From Ruaniaceae bacterium (GTDB lineage Bacteria > Actinomycetota > Actinomycetes > Actinomycetales > Actinomycetaceae): a stretch of DNA of 5,360 bases. Of the stretch, positions 1-5,360 are shown in pieces. How positions within the stretch are numbered: position 1 is the first letter of the stretch; each line of letters starts with the position of its first letter. Below the pieces are notes generated by a model. That model worked only from the letters and a program-made list of their open reading frames with translations, was not told the origin of the DNA and made no database searches. Both the position numbers and the translations under genes were made by a program. Location: the NCBI GenBank assembly GCA_030450655.1, contig JAKDIE010000119.1, forward strand, positions 1-5,360, read 5' to 3'.

Positions 1-91
1 GGCGCGCGAGGTACCGGGTTCGCAGGCGATTTTCGGCCTGGATGGCAGCGAGCCGGGCTCGAGACGCGAGCAACGCCGCCCCCTGGGGTGT

Positions 92-109
92 CCCGAGGGG
101 CTTCTCGGG
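92..109. repeat. short GC-rich hairpin
   Basis: CCCGAG (92-97) and CTCGGG (104-109) form a 6-bp stem with a 6-base loop, seven bases from the larger hairpin. Together the two could act as a terminator region between the operon and whatever lies to the left. No T-run is present. Confidence 0.4.
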
Positions 110-115
110 GCTTAT

Positions 116-163
116 GGTTGCATCTCATGACTAAAGGGGCGTCTTTGGTCATGAGATGCAACC
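116..163 (+). repeat. long near-perfect inverted repeat (21-bp hairpin, 6-base loop)
   Basis: GGTTGCATCTCATGAC (116-131) is the exact reverse complement of GTCATGAGATGCAACC (148-163). Inside it, TAAAG (132-136) pairs with CTTTG (143-147), with one G-U wobble when read as plus-strand RNA, leaving the loop GGGCGT (137-142). In minus-strand RNA the wobble becomes a C-A mismatch. There is no T-run on either side. It could be a factor-assisted terminator, a small mobile repeat (MITE-like), or abutting inverted ends of an insertion sequence. The sequence alone does not decide. Confidence 0.9.
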
Positions 164-335
164 CGTTCTTCGAAGAGAGGGCTGGCAGGGGCCTTCGATC
201 GTGATCGTGGCAGGGTCAGGGACGGCGCGGCCCCGAAAGGGAGCGAGAATCGCCCCACCCCGGGCCGGGACCGCCGTCATCCAGGCAGAGGAACCCCTGC
301 GGCATCCGCACTGGCGCGGACACGTACCAATGTCA

Positions 336-367
336 TTCTGCGCGGAGGCGTAGCCGCAGCCGCAGAA
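336..367 (-). terminator. possible operon terminator hairpin without U-tract
   Basis: About 38 bases after the final TGA of the operon frame (405), TTCTGC (367-362) can pair with GCAGAA (341-336), and GCGG (357-354) with CCGC (345-342), with a 4-base bulge and an 8-base loop. No T-run follows, so this is only a candidate for ending the operon transcript. Confidence 0.3.
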
Positions 368-404
368 CCCAGGCCAAGGGTCGTCACGCTACGCAGACGC
401 GCGC

Positions 405-599
405 TCACCAGTTCTGGCCGCCGCCGAAGCCGCCACCGCCACCGGACTGACCGCCCTTCTCGTTCGCCTCTTGGTTTCGCTCCTCGAGTTCCTCAATGCG
501 AGGATCCTGAGGCTGCTGCTGGCCACCGCCACCGCCGCCCTCATTCTCCTCCTCGCCCTCGCCTTGACCTTGGCCGCTGCCGTTCCCGTTGCGTTGTTA
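405..599 (-). pseudogene. in-frame continuation of the BatC-like gene beyond TAA (63 codons)
   Basis: Directly after the TAA, and in the same frame as the upstream gene, 63 sense codons run to TGA at 405-407. They encode a Gly/Gln/Glu-rich linker, a helix-like DPRIEELEERNQEANEKG segment, and a Gly-rich end finishing GFGGGQNW. About 73 percent of these codons end in G or C, the composition continues that of the upstream Gln-rich tail, and there is no in-frame ATG, GTG or TTG from which the segment could be started separately. It therefore looks like the detached C-terminus of the same protein. CAA (Gln) to TAA is a single base change; on the plus strand the base at 599 would be G instead of A. 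Confidence 0.7.
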
Positions 600-1280
600 C
601 TCTTGCTCGTCCTGACGAGTCTCGTCGCGCTGATTCTGCTGGCGCTCCTCGATCTGGTCCTGTCTACTCTGCGAATCGGCCTGGTCTTGATCCTGATCCT
701 GGTCTTGATCCTGATCCTGGTCTTGATCCTGATCCTGATCCTGGTCTTGGTCCTCGGACTCTTCCTCCTCATCGGACTCGGACTCGCCGTCGGACGTGCA
801 GGGGGCGATCATGTCCAGCGCCTCGTTGTAGAAGGCCACGGACTCGGTGCGGTTCTTGGCCTCGCGGGCCTCGACCGCCTGGCCTTCGATCGCGAGTGAG
901 AGGTTCGTGCGCACCATGCACTCGTACGAGTTCGGATCAAGCGCACCTTCGGGACCATCGGGTGCGGGCGGTGCCGGAGGTACCAACTCGAGCGCCACCT
1001 CGAGGGTGCCGCGCGCCACGAAGAACTTGTCCTGTGCGAGTTGCGCCGTGCCTTCATTGAAGGTGGCCTTCCACGTCTCGGGCCACCACCTGGTGACCGT
1101 TCGCTGCACGGCGTAGTTCTCCTCGGCACCGCCGAACTGCCCCGCAGCATAGTCACTGCGGGCGAATACTGATGCCATCGAGAGGAAGCTCAGCGCAACC
1201 CCGGCGATGACGAGTAGCACCACGAACGGCAGGCTGACCCAGAAGCGGCGAGTGAATCGGCGCTGCGTGTTAGCGGACAC
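597..1280 (-). CDS. BatC-like membrane protein with TPR-like region and Asp-Gln repeat, ending at an in-frame TAA
   Basis: A 227-residue protein as read. It has a basic N-terminus (QRRFTRRFW), one hydrophobic helix at about 13-37, a helical region at about 40-160 that looks like degenerate TPR repeats (for example the YAAGQFGGAEENYAVQ and SVAFYNEALDMI helices), an acidic Ser/Asp/Glu stretch at 163-176, and twelve Asp-Gln pairs at 177-200. A charged Gln-rich helix follows (IEERQQNQRDE). The charge pattern puts everything after the helix outside the membrane. Position after two VWA genes and the TPR-plus-low-complexity layout resemble BatC. The two cysteines at 121 and 161, flanking the last helices, might pair outside the cell. 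The start is GTG 1280 with AGGGGG 4 bases upstream, overlapping the previous gene by 11 bases. It stops at TAA 597-599, but the frame continues with coding character to 405, so the full-length ancestral product was probably about 291 residues. The present form may be truncated. Confidence 0.88.
   Translation of the reverse strand: MSANTQRRFTRRFWVSLPFVVLLVIAGVALSFLSMASVFARSDYAAGQFGGAEENYAVQRTVTRWWPETWKATFNEGTAQLAQDKFFVARGTLEVALELVPPAPPAPDGPEGALDPNSYECMVRTNLSLAIEGQAVEAREAKNRTESVAFYNEALDMIAPCTSDGESESDEEEESEDQDQDQDQDQDQDQDQDQDQDQDQADSQSRQDQIEERQQNQRDETRQDEQE
681..752 (-). repeat. short tandem repeat encoding (Asp-Gln)x12
   Basis: Seventy-two bases of 6-base units, each encoding Asp-Gln. On the plus strand, an 18-base higher-order unit CTGGTCTTGATCCTGATC is repeated exactly three times (681-698, 699-716, 717-734), followed by CTGATC and CTGGTCTTGGTC. 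The exact copies show recent expansion by slippage or recombination. Because units are multiples of three bases, changes in copy number would alter tail length without breaking the frame. The repeat keeps several other frames open on both strands, producing apparent but spurious Ile/Leu- and Arg/Ile-rich readings. Confidence 0.95.
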
Positions 1281-2283
1281 GTTGCCCCCTCATCTCGCGG
1301 ATCGCCCGCGCGGCGTCGAACGCCTCCCACGCGAGAATCCCCACGATCACCCACACGAACGGCCAGTACACATCGCGGTGCACCGTCACGACCGCCCGCC
1401 CATCGTCCACGATCGATTCAAGGTTCACGGTATCCGCGAGAAACTCCAGATCTCCGGGTTCCGTGCGGTGCGCATACCTCACCCCGAGCACGGCGGCGAG
1501 CTCACGCAGGGTGGTCTCGTCGAACCGCGAAATCGCGTCCTCGCCAGTTTCCGGGTCCTGGATGCGCGGCCGGTTCGGATCGTCAATCCCGGTCCACTCC
1601 TTCATCGTGGCGCCCGCTGCCGTGCCGTAGCCGAGCACCGCCCCACCATCGACGTATCCGCGTAGCGAGGCGTATGCCGAGGGCGATTCGTCTCCGGTGG
1701 TTGTATCGCCCACCGTGTTCTCGCCATCAGAGAGGAAGAAGACGATGCGCACATTCTGCGGATTGAGTTCCTGCGCGTTCGCCAGAGTCCTCTCCAGAAG
1801 TGCCGCTGGCCGATCGATGGCCGAGCCGCCGGCGTACCAGGTGTTCTCCTGGCGGAGGGTATCCGCCCAAGCGCGCACCGCCCGCGAATCCGAGGTGAGA
1901 GGCAGCTCGCGCTGCGCTTGCACCGCGAACGAAAGCACCGAGTAGCGCGATCCAGGGAAGGCATCCATGAGCGCCTGGACGTCGTTGGCCACACCGGTGA
2001 GCCGCGTCTGGGTAGCGTTGTAGTCCTCAGCGGCCATCGAGCCCGTGCGGTCCACAACGATGTACACCTCGAGATTCGAGATGACCTCCTCGGTCTCGGT
2101 GATCACGGTGGGGGTAGCTCCAATGCCCGCTACGGCCAGCACCAGGACAATGCGGCGCGCCCATGCCAGGCCGAGCCCATCGCCGTCGCGCCGTGAACGG
2201 ATGAAGCCCCACACGCAGAGGGCGATGAGAGGCAGAGTGAAAAGGAGGAGCGCCCACGGCTCCCACAGGAATCGAAAGCTCAT
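1270..2283 (-). CDS. membrane-anchored VWA-domain protein, BatB-like (second of two)
   Basis: A 337-residue protein, the second VWA protein of the operon, with the same layout as its neighbour: helices at about 9-27 and 44-58, a VWA domain at about 70-285, and a final helix at about 308-322 followed by a basic tail. The adhesion-site motif reads DRTGS (78-82), with Thr in place of the first Ser of DxSxS. GGSAID (152-157) and FLSDGEN (183-189) supply the remaining metal-site elements. The basic loop RSRRDGDG between helices 1 and 2 predicts an outward-facing VWA domain. The ATG at 2283 overlaps the preceding stop as ATGA and has a run of six G 7 bases upstream. A GTG at 2298 is in frame but lacks this logic. 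It ends in TAA, showing that TAA works as a normal stop in this genome. Sequence similarity to the first VWA protein is low apart from the core motifs, so the pair is old rather than a recent duplication. Confidence 0.94.
   Translation of the reverse strand: MSFRFLWEPWALLLFTLPLIALCVWGFIRSRRDGDGLGLAWARRIVLVLAVAGIGATPTVITETEEVISNLEVYIVVDRTGSMAAEDYNATQTRLTGVANDVQALMDAFPGSRYSVLSFAVQAQRELPLTSDSRAVRAWADTLRQENTWYAGGSAIDRPAALLERTLANAQELNPQNVRIVFFLSDGENTVGDTTTGDESPSAYASLRGYVDGGAVLGYGTAAGATMKEWTGIDDPNRPRIQDPETGEDAISRFDETTLRELAAVLGVRYAHRTEPGDLEFLADTVNLESIVDDGRAVVTVHRDVYWPFVWVIVGILAWEAFDAARAIREMRGQRVR
1285..1290 (-). promoter_or_regulatory. ribosome binding site of the BatC-like gene
   Basis: AGGGGG on the minus strand, 4 bases before GTG 1280, inside the end of the second VWA gene. 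The spacing is short but usable, and the start places a basic leader ahead of the membrane helix. Confidence 0.55.
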
Positions 2284-3275
2284 GACCGTACCCCCCACGC
2301 TCCCACGATCAGCAGGCCAACGAGCGCGGCCAGCCAGCCGAAGTAGCGATCAGGCCGATCGAGTTCGATCACCTTTGGATCGGCGTTGAGCTCGATCGCT
2401 TGTTGGCGGGTGATCTCGTCGATGATCGAGGCGGTCGCATTCGGATCCGAGAGTTCGTAGAAGAGCCCGCCATGCTCGAGGATGATCCGCTCGTACTCGT
2501 CCCGTTCCGACGCAAAGCCGAACTCTGCTGCGTAGATCGCGTGCACGGTGATGTCCCTATCAGCGGCGAACTCGGCAGCCTCGGAAAGGGTGAAGACCTC
2601 GTCCCCCGCCACCTGATTGTCAGTCGCCATGATGATGGTCCGCGAGCGCTCCGTATCGCTGAGATCGAAGGAGAGCGCACAGTTGGCGAGGCCGTCACCG
2701 ATCAACGAAGAGTTCATCGACGTGGGTGACCACGTGCCCGCGAGCCAATCCTCCAGATCCTGGTACGAACTCTGGCTGTTGAAGAAGTTCATGTCCAGCA
2801 GTTCGGCCGCCAGGTTCAACTCCTGCTCGATCATCGCGTAATCATCGGTGAGGGGGAACACCACACGCGTGGTCGCGTTCCACACGTTCAGCGCGATCCT
2901 TTCCCCCGCAAACGAGGGGATCATTTCCGCGAATTTGCGCAGGACCTCGGAGTCGAAGCCCATCATCGAACCGGAGACGTCGAGGCAGAGCACGATGTCC
3001 CGCGTGGCCATGCGCTCATCCTGCGTGAAGCGATCCACGGGCCGCCCCGCCAGGCCAGCGGCCGGGATCGTCAGCATGGCGATCAGTGCAACCGTTGATC
3101 CTGCGGCCATGCGCTGAAGGGCGAGGCGCCGCTGGAAGGATGGCAGCGTGTAGATGTAATCGGTGTTCGAGACGAACGTCTGGGCGCGCTTGTCCCGCCG
3201 CCGGCCCAACAGCCAGCCGAGAAGGAGCCCCGCCGCAACGAGCCCCCCCACGATCCAGGGCATCAACTGACTCAC
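2280..3275 (-). CDS. membrane-anchored VWA-domain protein, BatA-like (first of two)
   Basis: A 331-residue protein with the layout of BatA/BatB-type proteins: hydrophobic helices at about 6-24 and 58-76, a VWA domain at about 92-290, and a last helix at about 312-326. The metal-ion-dependent adhesion site is canonical, DVSGS at 99-103, with the expected later residues in TSMNSS (185-190) and ATDN (217-220). The loop between the first two helices is rich in Arg and Lys (RRRDKR), and the end (GVRS) is basic, so the VWA domain is predicted to face outward. The GTG start at 3275 overlaps the previous stop by 4 bases and has a strong ribosome binding site. The same frame stays open upstream to 3686, but that stretch lies over the previous gene and looks non-coding. 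A likely partner of the MoxR ATPase encoded in the same operon; its ligand is unknown. Confidence 0.94.
   Translation of the reverse strand: MSQLMPWIVGGLVAAGLLLGWLLGRRRDKRAQTFVSNTDYIYTLPSFQRRLALQRMAAGSTVALIAMLTIPAAGLAGRPVDRFTQDERMATRDIVLCLDVSGSMMGFDSEVLRKFAEMIPSFAGERIALNVWNATTRVVFPLTDDYAMIEQELNLAAELLDMNFFNSQSSYQDLEDWLAGTWSPTSMNSSLIGDGLANCALSFDLSDTERSRTIIMATDNQVAGDEVFTLSEAAEFAADRDITVHAIYAAEFGFASERDEYERIILEHGGLFYELSDPNATASIIDEITRQQAIELNADPKVIELDRPDRYFGWLAALVGLLIVGAWGVRS
2291..2296 (-). promoter_or_regulatory. ribosome binding site of the second VWA gene
   Basis: A run of six G on the minus strand, 7 bases before ATG 2283, supports the ATGA-overlap start over GTG 2298. Confidence 0.55.
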
Positions 3276-3724
3276 GATGGGTCGATCACCTCGATGACCT
3301 GGGAGAGCGTGGCGCGCGCCTCTGCGCGGGAATCGCGCGAGAATGACGGCTGTTCGCAGCGCTTCAGGAGGATACCCACGCCGCCACGCGGATAGGCCAC
3401 CTCGACCTCGGAGCGAGTCATCGCCGTCAGGTCCCTGCCCATTCGCGCCGAGCCGAACTCGCGCACGATCGCCGCCACCTGGAGGTGGAACGTGCGTAGA
3501 TCGATCTCGCCGGATTCGAACCGGGCGTACTCCTCCTCCACCCGGGAGCGCGCCGTCGCGCGGGAAGAAGCCGCCTGCGCATTGGTTTGCCGGCGGCCGC
3601 CTTTCTGCCGGGGCGGGCGCAGTGCGAACCAGAGCAGCAGCCCGGCCAGCGCGATGGCGAGGACTCCGAGCGTGGGCACCCACCACGTGTAGAGGAGCGG
3701 GCCAATCGTGTCATCTGCGAACAC
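3272..3724 (-). CDS. small single-pass membrane protein, DUF4381-like by position
   Basis: A 150-residue protein with a short acidic N-terminus (FADD), one hydrophobic helix at about 17-35, then a basic stretch (RPPRQKGGRR, 37-45) and a soluble, mostly helical C-terminal half with many Arg and Glu. The positive-inside rule puts the N-terminus outside and the helical domain in the cytosol. Size, topology and position between DUF58 and the first VWA gene match DUF4381 proteins of Bat operons in other phyla, and the LRTFHLQVAAIVREF (76-90) and YPRGG (111-115) segments sit where that family has its helix and YPR-like motif. I cannot confirm homology by eye. I chose GTG 3724 because GGGAGG lies 7 bases upstream. 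An in-frame ATG at 3757 would add 11 residues but would place that ribosome site inside the gene. With the chosen start it overlaps DUF58 by 14 bases. It may tether DUF58 or MoxR to the membrane VWA proteins (inference). Confidence 0.87.
   Translation of the reverse strand: MFADDTIGPLLYTWWVPTLGVLAIALAGLLLWFALRPPRQKGGRRQTNAQAASSRATARSRVEEEYARFESGEIDLRTFHLQVAAIVREFGSARMGRDLTAMTRSEVEVAYPRGGVGILLKRCEQPSFSRDSRAEARATLSQVIEVIDPS
3284..3292 (-). promoter_or_regulatory. strong ribosome binding site of the first VWA gene
   Basis: GAGGTGATC on the minus strand is complementary over nine bases to the 3' end of bacterial 16S rRNA and lies 8 bases before GTG 3275. It supports this GTG over the downstream ATG at 3263 and over any start further upstream in the long open frame. 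Confidence 0.75.
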
Positions 3725-4598
3725 GGCGCTGCCTCCCGAGAAGATCGATGAGGGCATCGATGGCGTGTTCCGAGCCGTTCACCACCACCGAGGTGATGCC
3801 GCGGCGGCGCAGCATCGCCGCCACCGCGCGCTTGCGCTCCTCCACGCGCACGGCCGCCTCGGCGCGGATGGTCGGATCCCGGCGCACGAAATCCGGCAAC
3901 CGCCCGCCGTCGACATCCACCACCACACCCTTCGCATTAGTGAGCTCGGTGGGCTTCAGATCCGCCACCGCGATGATCATCACCTCGTGGCGGGTGCGCA
4001 GGCGGCGCAGGTCCATCTCGTTATCCGGGTGCGGCCGCGCCTCATCAGTGATGACGACGACGAGCGAACGCCTCGTGGAGGACGTCAGGACGCGCTGGAG
4101 AACCCGTCCGAGATCGGAGGGTGGGGCCTCGATCACGAGTTGCCGTTCGGCGAGGCGAAGCAGGGATTCGAGATGCTCGGTGCCCTGGCGCGCCGGGACT
4201 TGGACGATCCGCTCGGCATCACCCGCCACGAGCCCCACGAGATCGCCGCGCCCGCGCGCGAGGAAGGCGATCACCTCGCACAGGAACATCGCAACCACGG
4301 CTTTGGTCTCTCCCGAGGGTGCGAGAGTGCTCATCGAGCGGCCCGTATCGAGGGCCAGGATCATCCGCAGGTTCGTTTCCTTCTGGAACCGCTTGATGAT
4401 CGGGTGACCGGCGCGCGCCGAGGCCTTCCAGTCGATATCGCCCGGATCGTCCCCCGGCCGGTAGTCCACCATGTCATCGAAATCCTGGCCGTGGCCGGAG
4501 AACACCGAGCGGTGGCGCCCGTCGAGGAGTCCGCTCGCTCTTCGCACGAGCGGCAGATCGAGTCGCGCGCGCAGCGCGGCGAGGCGGGAAAAGGTCAC
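3711..4598 (-). CDS. DUF58 domain protein (short, soluble form)
   Basis: A 295-residue protein of the DUF58 family, which regularly sits next to MoxR ATPases and is usually regarded as a VWA-like partner of them. The hallmark is YRPGDDPGDIDWKASAR at residues 46-62, followed by IIKRFQKETNL. A VWA-like Rossmann core follows, with the metal-site-like motif DTGRS at 84-88 (Gly where many members have Ser) and a second acidic strand end, VVVITDE, at 180-186. I see no signal peptide and no hydrophobic membrane segment, unlike the longer DUF58 proteins that start with two transmembrane helices, so it is probably cytosolic. The start is GTG at 4598, overlapping the MoxR stop as GTGA. Only a weak AGGTG lies 2 bases upstream, so translation probably depends on coupling to MoxR. 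Its last codons carry the ribosome binding site of the next gene. The biochemical role is not established. Confidence 0.95.
   Translation of the reverse strand: MTFSRLAALRARLDLPLVRRASGLLDGRHRSVFSGHGQDFDDMVDYRPGDDPGDIDWKASARAGHPIIKRFQKETNLRMILALDTGRSMSTLAPSGETKAVVAMFLCEVIAFLARGRGDLVGLVAGDAERIVQVPARQGTEHLESLLRLAERQLVIEAPPSDLGRVLQRVLTSSTRRSLVVVITDEARPHPDNEMDLRRLRTRHEVMIIAVADLKPTELTNAKGVVVDVDGGRLPDFVRRDPTIRAEAAVRVEERKRAVAAMLRRRGITSVVVNGSEHAIDALIDLLGRQRRVRR
3732..3737 (-). promoter_or_regulatory. ribosome binding site of the 150-residue membrane protein
   Basis: GGGAGG on the minus strand, 7 bases before GTG 3724 and inside the last codons of the DUF58 gene. This site decides the start: the in-frame ATG at 3757 lies upstream of it. 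Confidence 0.75.
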
Positions 4599-5360
4599 GG
4601 CACCTGCACAGCGGCGAACACGGCGTCGATCAGCGACTCCGGGGTCACGTTGTTTGCGAGTGCGTCATACGTGCGCACGAGGCGGTGGCGCAATACAGCG
4701 TGACGCAACGCCTTGACGTCGTCGGGCACCACATAGGTGCGATCATTCATCAGCGCGATCGCCTGCGCCAGCTTCATGAGCGCGATGCCACCGCGCGGAG
4801 AAGCGCCCACCCGCACATGGTCCGAGAATCCGGGCAGCGGGCGGGGCCCGCCTCCGCGCGTGGTATTGATGAGCGCCACCACGTACTCCTTGATTGTGCG
4901 GTGCACGAACACGCGCGAGGTGATCTCCTGCAGGAACTCGACGTCCGCGAGTTCGATGGGCTTCACCGTGAGCGGCGCAGCGAGCGAACCGTCCGCGAGC
5001 CGCTCCAGGATCTCCACCTCCTCGGTCGGCGCCGGGTAGGTGAGCACCTCCTTCAGCAGGAAGCGGTCCATCTGCGCCTCGGGCAGGACGTATGTGCCCT
5101 CCTCCTCGATCGGGTTCTGCGTGGCCATCACCATGAACGGGGTGGGCACCTTGTGGACTTCGCCACCGATCGACGTCTGGCGTTCCTGCATCGCCTCGAG
5201 CATCGCCGATTGGGTTTTCGCCGAGGACCGGTTGATCTCGTCGAGGAGCACAAGGTTCGCGTGAACTGGCCCGAGTTGCGTGGTGAGCTGGCCGCTCGTG
5301 TAGTTGAAGATCTGGGTGCCCACGATGTCGTTCGGCATCAAGTCCGGGGTGCACTGGATG
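4595..5360 (-). CDS. moxR: MoxR-family AAA+ ATPase (5' part off the window)
   Basis: Cytosolic AAA+ ATPase of the MoxR family, thought to act as a chaperone-like remodeler of VWA-domain partners. The visible 254 residues start in the middle of the ATPase core and the frame is still open at the window edge (Ile-Gln-Cys-Thr-Pro-Asp). Numbering from the first complete codon, the Walker B motif LVLLDE is at 36-41, followed by the family segment NRSSAKTQSAMLEAMQER. Sensor 1 is ATQNP at 79-83, the arginine-finger region LPEAQMDRF is at 92-100, and the sensor 2 motif GASPRG is at 185-190 in the C-terminal lid. Walker A and roughly the first 100 residues lie beyond the right edge. The leftward TTG/ATG codons near 5341 are internal, because the family sequence continues upstream of them. 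It ends in TGA and overlaps the DUF58 gene by 4 bases (GTGA). All motifs in view look intact, so the family call is firm; the substrate is inferred from the neighbours. Confidence 0.96.
   Translation of the reverse strand, partial: IQCTPDLMPNDIVGTQIFNYTSGQLTTQLGPVHANLVLLDEINRSSAKTQSAMLEAMQERQTSIGGEVHKVPTPFMVMATQNPIEEEGTYVLPEAQMDRFLLKEVLTYPAPTEEVEILERLADGSLAAPLTVKPIELADVEFLQEITSRVFVHRTIKEYVVALINTTRGGGPRPLPGFSDHVRVGASPRGGIALMKLAQAIALMNDRTYVVPDDVKALRHAVLRHRLVRTYDALANNVTPESLIDAVFAAVQVP

Larger units (their letters stand above)
1..404. other. region without a convincing gene
   Basis: This stretch holds the hairpins listed separately and no open frame that looks like a real protein. The longest ATG-started frame (156-353, plus strand) starts inside the large hairpin and gives a low-complexity Arg/Pro/Gly-rich product typical of random GC-rich sequence. 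At the left edge, a minus-strand frame beginning TTG at 73, with AGGGGG 5 bases upstream, reads LLASRARLAAIQAENRLRTR before leaving the window. It could be the start of a gene but is too short to judge. No tRNA, promoter or CRISPR structure is visible. Confidence 0.6.

Noticed and set aside
156..353. 65-residue plus-strand frame
   Set aside because: It starts within the right arm of the hairpin, has no ribosome site and no recognisable sequence features.
597..599. Genome-wide reassignment of TAA to Gln
   Set aside because: TAA ends the second VWA gene at exactly the point expected from the overlap with the next gene, so it functions as a normal stop.
681..752. CRISPR array
   Set aside because: The repeats are contiguous hexamers without spacers, lie inside a coding frame and encode Asp-Gln throughout.
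389..772. Minus-strand Arg/Ile/Lys-rich frame overlapping the BatC-like gene
   Set aside because: It is a shifted reading of the same repeat. The frame with the membrane helix, TPR-like region and in-register tail is the coding one.
471..899. Plus-strand Leu/Ile-rich frame resembling a membrane protein
   Set aside because: It is the antisense reading of the Asp-Gln repeat and the acidic region. The apparent hydrophobic repeat is a by-product of the tandem hexamers.
3276..3686. Upstream extension of the first VWA protein to 468 residues
   Set aside because: The stretch lies over the 150-residue membrane protein in another frame, has low-complexity Arg/Pro/Gly content, and the strong ribosome site at 3284-3292 marks GTG 3275 as the start.
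3343..4703. Long plus-strand open frames (354 and 331 residues)
   Set aside because: They are antisense to DUF58 and its neighbours, where all protein motifs lie on the minus strand. Their His/Arg/Ala-rich products show no domain and are typical of GC-rich shadow frames.

Overview
The window is GC-rich and densely coding. It has GTG starts, G-rich ribosome binding sites and genes overlapping by a few bases, which fits a high-GC actinobacterium. No ribosomal or other marker gene is present, so this placement is inferred from composition, gene style and the proteins alone.

From about 405 to the right edge, everything real lies on the minus strand and reads as one operon (right to left): a MoxR-type AAA+ ATPase cut by the window edge; a short soluble DUF58 protein; a 150-residue single-pass membrane protein in the position DUF4381 proteins occupy elsewhere; two membrane-anchored von Willebrand factor A (VWA) proteins with BatA/BatB-like architecture; and a BatC-like single-pass membrane protein with a helical, TPR-like region followed by a long Asp-Gln repeat. 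Every junction overlaps, by 4, 14, 4, 4 and 11 bases, which suggests translational coupling and one transcript starting off the right edge. This is a Bat/MoxR-type cluster, a known arrangement. MoxR ATPases are thought to act as chaperone-like remodelers of VWA-domain partners. By the positive-inside rule, both VWA domains and the acidic tail of the last protein should face the outside, with MoxR and DUF58 in the cytosol.

The most notable point is in the last gene. Its frame is stopped by TAA at 597-599, yet the same frame then runs for 63 more codons as a convincing acidic, helical, Gly-rich tail ending in Asn-Trp and TGA (405-407). A single CAA-to-TAA change explains this best, but readthrough or a sequencing error cannot be excluded.

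The left 404 bases hold no convincing gene. They contain a striking 21-bp hairpin (116-163), two weaker hairpins that could serve as terminators, and a weak possible start of a gene running off the left edge.
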